DNA of 64,000 bases from Odobenus rosmarus divergens (GCF_000321225.1 NW_004450381.1:1878457-1942456); one strand, 5' to 3'; positions 36,330-48,238 are shown, counted from the stretch's first letter. The notes: generated by a model not told the origin, from the sequence alone. Numbers and translations: made by a program.

Positions 36330-37240
36330 CTTCTGCGCGGGGCGAGGGTGGGGGCGCGTGCCCCGGCGGAAGCAGAGCCCGCAGGAGGCCCGGGGTCCCC
36401 CGCCCGCGGCCCTGCTCCCCGAGCCGCGTCCTTGGAGCCCCGGGCAGCGATGTCTCCGCCGGGGGAAGGGGACCAAGGGGCCAGGGCTATGGGGCGCCGG
36501 CCCCAGCCTCTTCTGGGGCGCGGGGAAAGCAAAGCGCGAGGGTCACGCTCAGCCCCTTGGCTAAAAAGGACCACCAGGCGAGGGGGCCCACAACCACCTG
36601 GGCCGTAACGCCAGCAAGGAGCGGCCGGCAGACCCAGGGGTCGGCGGAGGGGGACGGCGCAGGCGCGGGACGGGCTGGCGGAGGGGGCCCGGCGGGGGAC
36701 GGCGCAAGCGCGGGCCCGCTGGGGTCTGCGGGGCCGCCTGGGCCTGGCCGCGCGGGCGGCGCTGAGAAGATGGACAGGCCCGCCAGCGCACGCTGAGGGG
36801 ACCCGGCCCTGGCTCTTACCGCGCGGCGCCGCCTCGCTCGCTCGCTGGCTCCGGGATGGGGCCGGGCGGCGAGCTCGCCCGGTGGCGCGGCCCGAATCCG
36901 TTGAGTCCGGCCTCAGGGCAGCAGCCAACCCCGCGGCGCCGTTCGCCCGGCCCGCCCTGCCTCCTTCGCGGCCCCCGCCCTCGGCCCGCCCCTGTCCCGC
37001 CCCACACAGCCGCCACTGATTGCGCAGGCGCCGCAAGGCCCCGCCTACATCCCGCCGCCGCGCAGGCGCCTACCGCCCCGCCCACTCCGCTCGCGTCCCT
37101 CCCATCTCTGGGTAGCGCAGGCGGCCTGTCCCCCGGCCAGCCACAAAAAAGAGGTTCCAGCAGCCTGTATGGACGCGTCGGGGTTTGCGCTGGAGCTGCG
37201 GACGGCGGGTGCTCCTGAATGCTGTGTTCGACGGGGCGGG
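36330..37240 (-). promoter_or_regulatory. SPECC1L: CpG-island promoter of SPECC1L
   Basis: About 0.9 kb is very GC- and CpG-rich, unlike the AT-rich flanks. It holds several GC boxes on either strand (for example ccccgccc near 36985-37005 and 37075-37085) and NRF1-like TGCGCAGGCGC motifs at 37021, near 37060 and near 36657. There is no TATA box in a useful place. A consensus minus-strand donor at 36820/36819 sets the direction of transcription. Long open frames here in several phases come from high GC and the lack of stop codons, not from protein coding. Confidence 0.8.
36820..36950 (-). other. SPECC1L: Candidate non-coding exon 1 of SPECC1L
   Basis: The minus strand has GCGCG|gtaagagcc, a strong splice donor with its last exonic base at 36820, inside the CpG island and downstream of the GC-box cluster. 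The upstream limit (transcription start) cannot be read from the sequence and is a guess. The exon would be 5'UTR, since the SPECC1L ATG is in the next recognised exon. Confidence 0.55.
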
Positions 37241-37777
37241 GTGATGAGTGTAGAGCTTCCTCTTTCCAAAACGTGACCTCAGCCAAAGGTCCACCTTTCA
37301 TGCAGCACGTATTTACAGTGTGCCAAAGACGGTGGTGGGCGACGAGCTAGACAGTGGTGGTAAAAACACGCAAGCCCTGCCCTCCTGGCGCGCCCTGTGC
37401 GGCAGGGAACACAGACACTAAATAAGTGATCCATCAAAAACAGGAGGCTAAATATCCTTCATCAAGTTAAGGAAGTTCTGTTAGGTCACAGTTGTCATTC
37501 AGGTTTTTTCCTTAGTTTGAACTACGTTAATACATTTTTATTACATCATCTTAATTTCCCAGAAAAAAAGAAAAATTGGAATTGATAAATTTTTAATACA
37601 TTGCTGGACTATTCGCTAATATTTTATTTAGCATTTTTGCATATATGTCCATAAGTGATTTTGGCCTTTCCTTTTACTTTCTTGTACTGTTGATGTCTGG
37701 TTTGGGATTAAATTTATAATCAAATCACAATGAGTTAAGGAGACTTCTGTTTTCTTCTTTATCTGGAAGATTATGTT

Positions 37778-37954
37778 TTTTGTTTAAAGATTTTATTTAT
37801 TTGAGAGGGAGAGAATGAGAGAGAGAGAGCACCAGAGGGAAGAGGGTCAGAGGGAGAAGCAGACTCCCTGCTGAGCAGGGAGCCCAATGCGGGACTCCAG
37901 GATCATGACCTGAGCCGAAGGCAGTCGCTTAACCAACTGAGCCACCCAGGCGCC
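37778..37954 (-). mobile_element. CAN-SINE in an L1 fragment
   Basis: Flanked by a perfect duplication ctggaagattatgtt (37763-37777, 37955-37969). It lies about 0.8 kb upstream of the SPECC1L promoter. Confidence 0.93.
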
Positions 37955-38129
37955 CTGGAAGATTATGTTATAAGAGGATTTTTCTTTTCAATGTTTGCTG
38001 AAGTTGCCTATAAAATTATCCAGGCCTGGTGTTTTTCTTTGGTTTTGTCTGCTTTGAGACTTTTGAGGGGATAGGATGCAGATTTTAAACTAAGCATTCC
38101 ATTTCTTTAATGGTTCTAGATTTAGATAG

Positions 38130-38236
38130 TTTTTTTTTTTTTTGAGTAGGCTCTATGCCCAACGTGGTGGGGCTTGAACTCATTACCCTGAGATCAGGAG
38201 TCACATGCTCTACTGGCTGAGCCAACCAGACACCCC
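38130..38236 (-). mobile_element. Old short CAN-SINE
   Basis: Head-only subtype, T-tail to gccaaccagacacccc, inside L1-derived DNA. Confidence 0.82.
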
Positions 38237-38629
38237 AAAACAGAACTTCTACTTCTCCCTGTATCATCTTTGCTAAGCTATATTTTTGCAGGAAACTGGC
38301 TGTATACTGATGTTTTCAAAATCACTGGCATGAGGTTGTTCATATAATTCCTTATAATTTTGTTTTAATTTTATTTCAGAAGGCATCCATTCCTATAGTT
38401 CCTCTTCCCAAATGCAACTAACTGTATTCAGTTTCTTGATATCCTTCTAGAGATACTTTATGAATATAAACAAATATGCAAAATAAACAGATAAGTTCTT
38501 CTGCTTCTCTTTTTTTTTTAACATAAATGGTAGGCTACTACACATGCTGACCTATATTTTCCTTTTTAAAACCAGAATAGGTAATGTTTTAATACTCTGG
38601 AGATAATCATTCAACCTTAGTGTAGGACT

Positions 38630-38845
38630 AAGGTGATGGTCCTCACAACCAGACAGCCTGAGTTTGCATCCTGGTTTCATCACTTACTAGCTGTCTGTCT
38701 TTGCGTTTCTGTTTTTTTACTCTACAAAATGGGTGCTGTTATGGGTTGTTGTAGGGAAATAAATGGGATAATGCATGATGAAGATCTAGCACTATGCTCA
38801 GCACCCAGGAAATGCCTGGTAAATGTGAAGGACATTAATGTTGCT
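38630..38845 (+). repeat. MIR
   Basis: catcacttactagctgtctg, ctctacaaaatgggtgctg, gcccaggaaatgcctgg-like end. Confidence 0.7.
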
Positions 38846-38884
38846 TTTGTTTGGGCATTCACAGTTCAGAAAGGGCTCAACATG

Positions 38885-38985
38885 ACTTAAGTCCTCACAA
38901 CAGCCCTCTAAGAACTGTATAAAAGACAAAATTGAGGCTCAAAGAGGTTATGTCACTTGCCCAAGCCAGCAAATGGCAGAAACAG
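38885..38985 (+). repeat. MIR fragment
   Basis: gtcctcacaacagccctcta and gttatgtcacttgcccaag. Confidence 0.6.
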
Positions 38986-39062
38986 AAGAAAACTGTCTGG
39001 TTCCAGGGACCTGCCATCACCCCCACTTACACTGACAAGCCACACATGCTGTTCAAACATAC

Positions 39063-39254
39063 TTTTTAAAAAAAGATTTCTTATTTATTCATTTGAGAGA
39101 GAGAGAGCGGACGAGCGGGGAGGGGGTGGTCAAAGGGAGAGAGAGAAGCAGACGCCCTGCTGAGCAGGGAGCTGGACCAGGGGATCCATCCCAGGACCCT
39201 GAGATCATGACCTGAGCCAAAGGCAGATGCTTAACTGACTGAGCCACCCAGGTG
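39063..39254 (-). mobile_element. CAN-SINE
   Basis: Full copy with a G-rich insertion (ggggagggggtgg). The head ends early at cacccaggtgg; flanks catacttttt / gatacctttt. Confidence 0.85.
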
Positions 39255-39457
39255 GATACCTTTTTATATTAAAGGACATGAAATAAATGTGCAACTCAAT
39301 GAAATGTCAAAAAGTGAAGGTTAAATAAAAGAACTTTAGCAGTCTCCCATTACAAACTCCTCATCACTGCATCTTTATCAAAGTTAACCACCATTCTGAC
39401 AACTAACTCAGGATTAATATGGACTGATTTTGAGCTTTTCAATAAATGGAATCATAC

Positions 39458-39707
39458 TGTATTGGTTTTCTAGAGCTGCTGTAACAGATTACCACAACCT
39501 TGGTGCCTTAAAACAACAGAAATGTATTATCTCATAAATAAGGAGGCTAGAAATCAGACCTTAAGGCATTAGTGGCTCTGAGCTTCCTCCAAATTCTCCA
39601 GGGGAGAATCCATTGCCTGCTTCTAACATCTGCTGGCTGCCTGCATTCCTTGGTGATCCTTTGCTTATGGCTGCATCACTCCCATCTGTGCCTCTGTCTA
39701 TGGCCTT

Positions 39708-39747
<40 letters not shown>

Positions 39748-39943
39748 TGTGAATCTCCCTCTGATCCTTTCCTATGAAGACACTTGTGACAGCATTTAGG
39801 ATCCATCCGGATAATCCAGGATAAACCCCAATAAATCCTTATTTATCATATCTGCAAAGACCCTTTTTCCAAATAAGGTAACATTTACAGGTTCCAGGGT
39901 TTAGTACCTCATAGCTTTGGGGGCCATTAATCAGTCTACTACA
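39458..39943 (-). mobile_element. MLT1-like LTR (ERVL-MaLR)
   Basis: Antisense LTR from tgtattggttttctagagc to gccattaatcagtctactaca, with a (GT)n run inside (39712-39752). Confidence 0.75.
39712..39752. repeat. (GT)n microsatellite
   Basis: Roughly 20 GT units with one AT interruption, within the MLT1-like LTR. Confidence 0.95.
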
Positions 39944-39970
39944 AGTTTGTATGGATATCCCCTGCTTTTT

Positions 39971-40177
39971 ATTTTTTTTAAGATATTATTTATTTATTTG
40001 AGAGAGACAGAGTGTGTGTGTGCAAGCATGAAAAGGGGAGAGGCAGAGGGAGAGAGAAAGAAAGAAGCAAACTCCGCTGAGCAGGGAGCCCGACGCAGGG
40101 CTCTATCCCAGGACCCTGGGATCATGACCTGAGCTGAAGGCAGGCGCTTAACCGACTGAGCTGCCCAGGCACCCAGG
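39971..40177 (-). mobile_element. CAN-SINE
   Basis: Flanked by tatcccctgcttttt (39956-39970, 40178-40192). It contains a short GT run. Confidence 0.92.
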
Positions 40178-40699
40178 TATCCCCTGCTTTTTGAAAGTTT
40201 GCATAATGCCACTTCGCATTTACAAAAGACATACATCATTATCTGCTTTTGCTAACCTAAGGAAATGCAAAGAGGATTTTGGCTTTTATGAAAAAAGGTG
40301 AAAAGCAACAATAGCGTTCTTTGTTTTGCGACCAGCAGTTACAGAGGAGGTGGGCACACTGAGCAGCAAGAGTGGTATTGCCAAACTCCCACCACGGGGA
40401 ATACGCTCAGCATCCCAGCAGCAAGCTGCCACAGGCTTGAACTGTGTGAGCATTTCTGCTTTATCTCAGCTTATTTTGTGCATCTGTTAGCAAGATGTGT
40501 CCTAAGGTGGAAGAAAAGCCTAAGAGGTTATTTTAGGGGTCTGGGAGCACGCAAAAATGTTTTTCATGTAAATGGTAATTGCTTCTTTGCTTTGTGCCAT
40601 TTCAGTGTGTGAAAGATTTCATAGAAACATTTTACTTTCAGATTGCAGGGGAAACCTGTATTCTTTCTGCCTTCTTTCAGTCAACATTAGGTCAGTAAG

Positions 40700-40830
40700 A
40701 TTCATCTGTATTGTGGCATGCATCTGTGGCATGCAAAATTAATCATATTTTGGTTATGATATAAGTGTTCCATTGTATAAATTTACCATGCCATACTTTA
40801 CCCATTTTCCTACTGATGGGCATTTGGGTT
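40700..40830 (-). mobile_element. L1 3' fragment
   Basis: ctactgatgggcatttgggt and ccagttgtgagctgtt are antisense L1 text; the borders are uncertain. Confidence 0.5.
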
Positions 40831-41245
40831 GTCTCCAGTTGTGAGCTGTTAGTGGAAGGAGAATTGCAAGACGCCAAAAAGATTCCTGGATTCTCCAATG
40901 GAGAGCTATGCGTCCTTGGAACATGCCCTTCTAGGTTATCTGGTTCTGATTTTGTCGGGGCTCTGAGCCTTTTATTGTCTTCGAGCTCTTTTACAACTCC
41001 GTAAGTTGCAGAAAACAGATAGCAGTGCAAATGGTTCTTATCTAAGGACAACCCTCCCCCACAGTGGAAAAGTCAGTTTTGCCTCCATTCGCAAATTTAT
41101 TTCAGTATTTCTGGTCTATAAATGTGTCTGGCCTTTGGATTCTCCTTTGAACTGATTGTAACATCTTACCTGTTCCCTCATTTAATTAACAAGTTAAGTA
41201 AACTCTTTGATACATGTTTATTTTATATTTGCATAAGGGTCATGA

Positions 41246-41427
41246 TTTTTTTTTAAGATTTTATTTATTTACTTGAGAGAGAGCAAGCAAGAGAGAGAGC
41301 ACAGGGAGAGGGAGAAACAGACTCCCTGCTGAGCAGGGATCCTGACACGGAGCTCCATCCCAGGACCCCAGGATCATGACCTGAGCCGAAGGCAGATGCT
41401 TAACCAACTGAGCCACCCAGGCGCCCC
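41246..41427 (-). mobile_element. CAN-SINE
   Basis: Near-consensus inverted copy, the last SINE before 2.5 kb of SINE-free DNA. Confidence 0.88.
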
Positions 41428-42624
41428 GATTTTACTTTTTAAAAACCTTATCCTCAAACACGAGAAACAAAGTTCCTATGAACACTCCTGCACACAGCAA
41501 AGTACTTTTAATGAGCCAAAACTACTGACCTACGTGTTCTCACATTGAAATTCCAAAGCAAAAGAGCCATTTTTGACCAAGAAGGAGGCTGCTGACATTT
41601 CCTGAGCAGCCACCAGGCCTGTGGAACCAGACCCAGTGCAGGGGCAGAGATGGCTTTGACCTGGTCCCTAGCCTCTAAGAGTCCTCTCTGGCCGAGGCGG
41701 CAGTGTGAACTGCTCCTAAATCAGGTGAACTGTTGCTAAGGTGTCCTGGAGGAATCAACAGCAGGGTCAGAGGAGGTGGTATCTCAGCCCCAGGGAGCAC
41801 GGCTGTTCCTACGGGGGGGTGGGGTGGGGGCAGAGCTGGGAGAGTCTTCCCCACCAGGCCTTGGAACTTGGGTTCAGTAGTGTAGACTGGGACTAGTCAC
41901 TGCACCTTTGGGACAGGGAAGTCACATGCTGCAAGACTGCCTTTGAAAGAATGGCCTCGTGGCATGCACAGGATAGGGAGGGCGACCCTTACAGTTAGGG
42001 GACCTGTTCATGGTTCTGAGAGGTCTGAGCTAGTGACAGGGTCAAGGGAGAGGAGACAGATCTGAGAGTGGTGTACGCAGAACCATCTGGACTTCATGCC
42101 AGTCTATGGCTGGGCCTCAGTGCTGGCATCTGGGTGATGCCCATCAGCTTCGTCCATACTCCATCCTTTGTCCTTGCTCATCCTCCTTGGCTCCCCAGAA
42201 CCAGAGGGGCAGAAAAGAGCAGGCACTTGGGGCAGCTGCTGGCCTGGAGCAAGAGGGGACCTGGGGAAGCTAGTGGCTGACTGCCTATGCAGGAGGTCAT
42301 CTATCCACGTGTGAGCTCCTCCCAGGGCCCCACTATTGTGGCCATGGGCACCATCACCACACTGTGATCGACTCATGGGCTGAGGGTGCCCCTCTGGCCA
42401 GTAGGTGCCCCTACTGACCCTACCATGCTAGCGTCTCATCACCACGGAGATGGCTGAGCTCCACAGCCTGGAACCCCTCTGAGCTCAGTGCTGCTGGTTT
42501 CCCGCTGACCCACTCAGCTCACCCCGCTGCCCACCCCAGTCACTGACTGCCCCACTCAAGCCCAGCTGCTTCATCTGCACCACAGCTGGAGGAGTCAAAG
42601 GGCAGGGGCAGCAGGCCAAGTTTT

Positions 42625-42665
42625 AATCGGACAGTTCCAACAGTCCAATCGGACAGTTCCAACAG
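42625..42665 (+). repeat. Short tandem duplication
   Basis: aatcggacagttccaacag occurs twice, 22 bp apart, followed by ctaacag / ctaatag. Confidence 0.9.
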
Positions 42666-43094
42666 CTAACAGCTAATAGCAAGCCATCAGCTTCGAGTGC
42701 CAGGATGTGGAGCTTAGGATTCTTGACATGCCTCCCTCAGAGCCAGGGGAGCTCTGGGTCCCAGGAAATATACAACTGTCAGCTGAGCAATGATGTGTCT
42801 GCAAGCAGAGATGGGCTGTTGGCCTTCCACAGCCGGGCTGCTCGCTCTAGGAGGGACGCATGTGCCGGCGACCACAGCCTGGAACCCCAGAAGCTCCTTG
42901 GGATGCCCAGCTGGCCTGCAGGCGACCCAGGAGAGATACAGGAAGGGAACATACTCTGGACAAGGCATCCGCCTCCCTTATGGCCCCCGCAGCGATCAGA
43001 CACAATCAGACCCTCTTACGACCCAGTCAGGGAAACCGAGGCTAGTGAAAACGGGATGGAGCTGTCGCTTCTCGTGTGCCTGTAGCTCTGTGGG

Positions 43095-43235
43095 TCCCCA
43101 GACTTGAGCTCAGACCCTGGCTCAGACAGCCACTACCTATGTGACCTCAAGCCTATTCTGCAACCTCTCTGTGCCTCCAGATCTTCTGCGACCAATGCTC
43201 CCATAGCAGTTGGGGTGCTGGGGGACTAAATACAA
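43095..43235 (+). repeat. MIR fragment
   Basis: tatgtgacctcaagcc and caacctctctgtgcctcca. Confidence 0.55.
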
Positions 43236-44135
43236 GGGTTCCACCCTATTCTGTGCCCCCCTGTGTCCCACACTTCTCTTCAAAGTCTTTGGCACACGGA
43301 AACCACATGGCTAATCAGCAGTAATGATGCACTTAGTGTCTGCCCACCTGGAGGCTGTAAACATCCCAAGGGCGGGGGGGCCCGGCATATGGTAAACTTA
43401 GGCTCAGGACGTGGTTCCTCTTATCATCTCTCAGTGCCCAAGTCCCCATCCACAGAAAGCAATAACCCATCTGGCTTCCTGATTCAACTCCACCCAGCAC
43501 TGGGGACCTCTGGAAACAAGTACACATCTCGGCCAGGACGTGGGGACAGCAGCAATGAGCTGGAGAGAGAGCAACGCAAGGTGCCTGAGGTTTGAATAAT
43601 AGTCATCGGCCTGTGTCTGGCACTTCCCAGGGTCAGTGTCTAACCCGGCCCTTATTTCCCAGGTGAGGAAAGTGAGGTTCAGTGAGAGAAATTAGTCATC
43701 CAAGAGGTATAACAAGTCTTGGCTTCTAGATCCTGGGTTTGCACCCCCAGCTGGGGTCACCACAACCCTAGCAAAAGAGCCTCTTGGGCATTCTGCACAC
43801 AACCCAAGGCTCCGAACATGCCTGCATCTCTGAGAACCATGTTCAGGACTTGTAGCTCTTTTGGAATAATTCTCCCTTTGAGGGTAGATTTCACTGCCGG
43901 GAAATTTTAATCAAATGGGTAGAAAGAGAGGGGCATAGGGGTGCCTGGGTGGTTCAGTCAGTTAATCGTCTGACTCTTGGTTTCAGGTCAGGTCATGATT
44001 TCAGGGGCATGGGGTCAAGCCCCGAGTGGGGCTCCACGCTCAGCATGGAGTCTGCTAGAGAGTCTTTCTCTCTCCTCCCCACTCTGCCCCCTCACTCACG
44101 CATGCACGCACGCGCTCTCTCTGCCTCAAATAAAT

Positions 44136-44332
44136 TTAATTTTTTAAGATTTTATTTATTTATTTGACAGAAAGAGACACAGCAAGAGAGGGAACACAAG
44201 CAGGGGGAGTGAGAGAGGGAGAAGCAGGCTTCCCGCTGAACAGGAGCCTGATGCAGGGCTCGATCCCAGAACCCTGGGACCATGACCTGAGCCGGAGGCA
44301 GACGCTTAATGATTGAGCCACCCAGGCGCCCC
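44136..44332 (-). mobile_element. Nested CAN-SINE 1 of 3
   Basis: Full inverted copy in the A-tail of the outer SINE; the local tail motif ataaattt recurs on each side. Confidence 0.9.
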
Positions 44333-44342
44333 AAATCAATAA

Positions 44343-44553
44343 ATTTTATTTTATTTTTTTTAAGATTTTATTTATTTATTTGAGAGAGAGAATGAGAGAG
44401 AGAGAGAGAGCACATGAGAAGGGGGAGGGGCAGAGGGAGAAGCAGACTCCCTGCCGAGCAGGAAGCCCGATGCGGGACTCGATCCCGGGACTCCAGGATC
44501 ATGACCTGAGCCGAAGGCAGTCGCTCAACCAACTGAGCCACCCAGGTGCCCCA
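44343..44553 (-). mobile_element. Nested CAN-SINE 2 of 3
   Basis: Full inverted copy of the gcagtcgctcaacc subtype with a (GA)n expansion. Confidence 0.9.
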
Positions 44554-44564
44554 AATAAATAAAT

Positions 44565-44741
44565 TTTAAACATTTTTTAAGATTTTATTTATTTACGTGA
44601 GAGAGAGAGCACTTGAGGGAGAGGGAGAAGCCGACTCCCTGCTGAGCAGGGAGCCCAACACAGGGCTCAATCCTAGGACTCTGGAATCATGACCTGAGCC
44701 CAAGGCAGTCGCTTAACTGACTGAACCACCCAGGTGCCCCA
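44565..44741 (-). mobile_element. Nested CAN-SINE 3 of 3
   Basis: Full inverted copy bordered by aaataaataaatttta and ataaatta from the interrupted tail. Confidence 0.9.
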
Positions 44742-44770
44742 TAAATTAAAAAAAAAAAAAAAGAGGGACA

Positions 44771-45939
44771 TAACAGTACATAATTATCCTGTTTTGAACC
44801 CAAAGCACACTGCTTTTGCAGGAAAACCTGAAGGCAATTCAGAGAAGTTCTGGAAAGATCTGGAGGAAAGGAAGACACTCCCCTTGAGAAAACATAAAAT
44901 GGCCGTGGGGAATTAATTTCAAACTGGTCGGCAGGCCACGCCTGTCACAGAAGCCAGGGAGGAGGGGACCAGCAGGAGGGACAGATAGCCATGTCAGAGG
45001 TGGTCAGGGCGGTGAACAGCCTTCGGCTTCCAGCCAGAGCCAGGCTGACCTGGACACACAGGAAGTGGGCACTGAGAGGCAAGTTTGCAACGACATGTGG
45101 CCCTTCCCGGGAGCTTGACGACAAAGGAGAAGGAAGGCGTGGGTATAACTGGGGGGGTGGAGAGTCGAGAAGGGGCTGTTTCTTACTTCTCCCCGGCTTT
45201 CCGGGAGCTAGAAGCGAGCTGAGCGTGTTTACGGGGCAGCGGTGTTGGGATTTGGTGGGGGTCCCAATGGGGTGGAGGCAGGCGGTACGGGTGGTAAAGG
45301 AATTCAGCCAAGGCAGAGCAAAGGAGTGGTTATAGGGTGGAGGCAGGAGGCATGGGGACGTATGGAATTTTCCCTTTTTTGGTCCCTGGGCCTGGTTGTA
45401 AGTAGCCCATTGGTCCGTCGGGGCCTGTGGCCATTTTGAGGTGGGTCACCTCGTGAGCCTGTTTGTACTCAGCCCGGGGGTCACCGTGGGACCGTTTGCC
45501 TTACTCAGTTTCCCGTTGCTCAAGCCTGTTGCCCAAAAGCAGCCTCTACAGGCTTCTGGCAGAGGAGGGACACATTTGCAGAGGTGGGGCACAGGGGGTC
45601 TACAGGTCGAACTGCCTGGGGGGACAGGCCAGGAAGGCACTCTCGACTTTCTTGGGGTCTTCTGTGGGCAGGGCTGGTGGCGGGAGAGGGGCCAGAGGAC
45701 AGGGGCCAAAGCCCCCGGGCTGGCTTCTATATGGTGTTTGGAGATGATCCCTGTGTCTGTCTCCAAAGGCCTCCGCCCCAGCCACCCCAGCTGTCCCAGC
45801 CTTTTGGCCTCTGGCCCCAGGACAGAGGAGGGACAGTCCATGTCTGCTCTGACAGGAATGCCCTGGGAGCTGGGAGAATAGGAGAGGGAGCTGGAAAGCC
45901 AGGATCTGGCCACAGCGATGGACTTACCAGCACGGTGAC
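44771..45939. other. Intergenic DNA, no gene seen
   Basis: GC-rich sequence; frames on both strands overlap each other, as expected for low stop density. Confidence 0.45.
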
Positions 45940-46619
45940 TGTATTAGTTTCTCAAGGCTGCCGTAACAAATGACTACTAACGGGGGGCCGGGGCCGGGGA
46001 GCTTAAAACAACCATAATGGGTTCTCTCACAGTTCTGGAGGCTGAAGTCCCAAATCCAGGTTTTAGCAGGGGCGGACCTTTCTGGATTCTTGGAGGGAGA
46101 ATCTGTTCCCTGCCTCTGTCCCGGCTTCTGGCTGCCGACAGTCCTCAGCTGACAGAGGCGTCATGCCAATCTCGGCCTTCATCTTCGTCTGGTGCCCGCC
46201 CCCCCGCATGTCTCCGTGTCTTCTCTTCTGTCTGTCTGTCTCTTTTTTTTTAAAGATTTTATTTATTTATGTGACAGAGAGAGACACAGCGAGAGAGGGA
46301 ACACAAGCAGGGGGAGAGGCAGAGGGAGAAGCAGGCTTCCCGCTGAGCAGGGAGCCCGATGTGGGGCTCGATCCCAGGACCCTGGGATCATGACCTGAGC
46401 TGAAGGCAGATGCTCAACGACTGAGCCACCCAGGCGCCCCTCTTCTGTCTCTTACACGGACACTTGTCCTTGGTTTTAGGGCACACCCTAATCTGCGAGG
46501 ATCTCATCTTGAGATCCTTACCTCAATGATATCTGCAATGACCCTTATACCCCATAATATCATATTACGAGGTTCCAGGCGGACATATCTTGAGGGGGGA
46601 TTACAATTCACCCGTTACA
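45940..46619 (-). mobile_element. MLT1-like LTR with an inserted SINE
   Basis: Antisense LTR from tgtattagtttctcaagg to tcacccgttaca. Flanks gtgac / gggac resemble a 5-bp target duplication. The SINE at 46244 splits it. Confidence 0.8.
46244..46440 (-). mobile_element. CAN-SINE inside an MLT1-like LTR
   Basis: Near-consensus copy; the interrupted LTR text tcttctgtct is repeated on both sides, with GTCT slippage on the left. Confidence 0.92.
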
Positions 46620-46662
46620 GGGACGATGGAAGAGCCACTTCCTCTTTCAAAAGCTTCGTATT

Positions 46663-46867
46663 GGGCGCCTGGGTGGCTCAGTTGGTTAAGCAACTGCCTT
46701 CGGCTCAGGTCATGATCCTGGAGTCTCGGGATTGAGTCCCGCATCAGGCTCCCTGCTCGGCGAGGAGCCTGCTTCTCCCTCTAACCCTCCCCCCTCTCAT
46801 GTACTCTCTCTCTCTCTCATTCTCACTCTCCCAAAATAAAAATAAATAAAAATCTTAAAAAAAAGAA
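46663..46867 (+). mobile_element. CAN-SINE
   Basis: Flanked by aaaagcttcgtatt (46649-46662) and aaaagcttggtatt (46868-46881). Confidence 0.93.
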
Positions 46868-47676
46868 AAAAGCTTGGTATTGTCTGAACATGGGAATGCT
46901 CTTGCAAGGAGACTCAGAGAGAATGATGGTCATGAGCCGGCTCTAGGGACCACATGGTCCAGCTGGTACAGGCATGTGGCTTTGGTCCTAAGCACCTTGA
47001 GAGCAGAGGCCACACACTACCGAGGCCAAAGGCCACAGCACGTGCCTCCTGGCAGTGTGTGCCAGTCTGCCCACCATCCAGCCTTGTTTGCCCGTTAGGT
47101 TTTACTCCACTGGGGCTTAGGAAATCCTCAGTGTCCTGAGGCCTCCCTGCCCCTGACACATTTTGGGGTCAGCTTTGATCAACCTCTCAGGTGCTACAAT
47201 TTCTCACCCACCCACCCGGCCCAGGAGGCACAGGCCTTGACCCTGAGTTGGGAACTCAGAACTCTGGGGGAGGGGGTCTTGAGGCTCGGGAGCTGAGGGG
47301 GTGGGGAGAGGTTGCTTGGGGGCTTTGGTCCCCTAAAGATCACCATTGCTGGGGACCCTCACAGTGAGACCGGCACGGATGTGGGCCTCAGCTTGGGATG
47401 ACCGCATACATGCCATATCTGGGCGGTGGCTATGGTTAGGTCACCCACTGGAGCCACGGAGTGACTCTGAATTAGAAGAGATTGGCATTGACCGTAAGGG
47501 GAAGAGGAGGCCACAAAATGGGTTTGTGAGGGTCACTGAGGAGGCCTAGACGAGGGGGTGACAACCCCTTCCCTCTCGGTTGTCACCCTGGACCCCCACG
47601 GAGCAGCATGGGGGGGCTTGGATTCCAAACTTGGTTCCACATTCAGGAGTTCAAAGGGCCAAAGGCCAGAGGCCGT

Positions 47677-47993
47677 TGTACTAGTCAGGTTAGGCTGCAT
47701 AACAAAACACCACGGGACAGAGGGGCTTCTCCTGAGGCCTCTCTTCCTGGCTTGTGGACGAGGACCTTCTTACCGTGACCTTGCATGGCCTTTCCTCTGT
47801 GTGCATGTGTGTGGGGACAGGGAGATCCATCTCTGGTGTGTCTTCCTCTCCTTATAAGGACACCGGTGCTATCAGATGAAGATCTCCATTTAACCTTCAT
47901 TACCTCCCTAACGGCTTCTGTCTCAGAATATATCACATTGGGGGTTAGGGCTTTAACATACGAATTGTGGGGGAACACAGTTTGGTTCATAAT
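47677..47993 (-). mobile_element. Internally deleted MLT1-like LTR
   Basis: It starts tgtactagtcaggttagg and keeps the ccttataaggacaccggtg block, but lacks much of the middle. Confidence 0.65.
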
Positions 47994-48023
47994 GGCCATG
48001 GCATAGTGGAAAACTCCAGGTCA

Positions 48024-48238
48024 GGGGGCCTGGGTGGCTCAGTCGTTAAGCGTCTGCCTTCGGCTCAGGTCATGATCTCAGGGTCCTGGGATGGAGACCC
48101 GCATCAGGTTCTCTGCTCCATGGGAAGCCTGCTTCTCCCTCTCCCTCTGCCTGCAGCTCCCCCTGCTTGTACTGTTTCTCACTCTCTCTCTCTCTGTCAA
48201 TAAATAAATAAAATCTTTAAAAAAAAAAAAACAAAAAC
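48024..48238 (+). mobile_element. Full-length CAN-SINE
   Basis: Flanked by a perfect aaaactccaggtca (48010-48023, 48239-48252). This is the last SINE before 8.7 kb without one. Confidence 0.94.

Larger units (their letters stand above)
37500..38400 (-). mobile_element. Degraded antisense L1 ORF2
   Basis: Phrases such as ttttggcctttccttttac and atccaggcctggtgttttt match antisense L1 ORF2 text. Two SINEs interrupt it. Confidence 0.6.
41428..43937. other. Intergenic DNA between BCR and SPECC1L
   Basis: GC-richer unique sequence without SINEs. It holds a 22-bp-period tandem duplication (42625-42665) and a MIR. Several overlapping open frames have no recognisable product. Confidence 0.5.
43938..44763 (+). 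mobile_element. CAN-SINE carrying three nested opposite SINEs
   Basis: The outer element covers 43938-44135 and its tail resumes at 44742-44763. The outer duplication aaagagaggggcata (43923-43937) / aaaagagggacata (44757-44770) spans the whole nest, showing that the three inner elements entered its tail. Confidence 0.88.

Noticed and set aside
36257..37301. Long open frames of 259, 161 and 120 codons in the CpG island
   Set aside because: They overlap one another in several phases, are Arg/Ala/Pro/Gly-rich without domains, and arise because GC-rich DNA has few stop codons. A splice donor and promoter motifs explain the region better.
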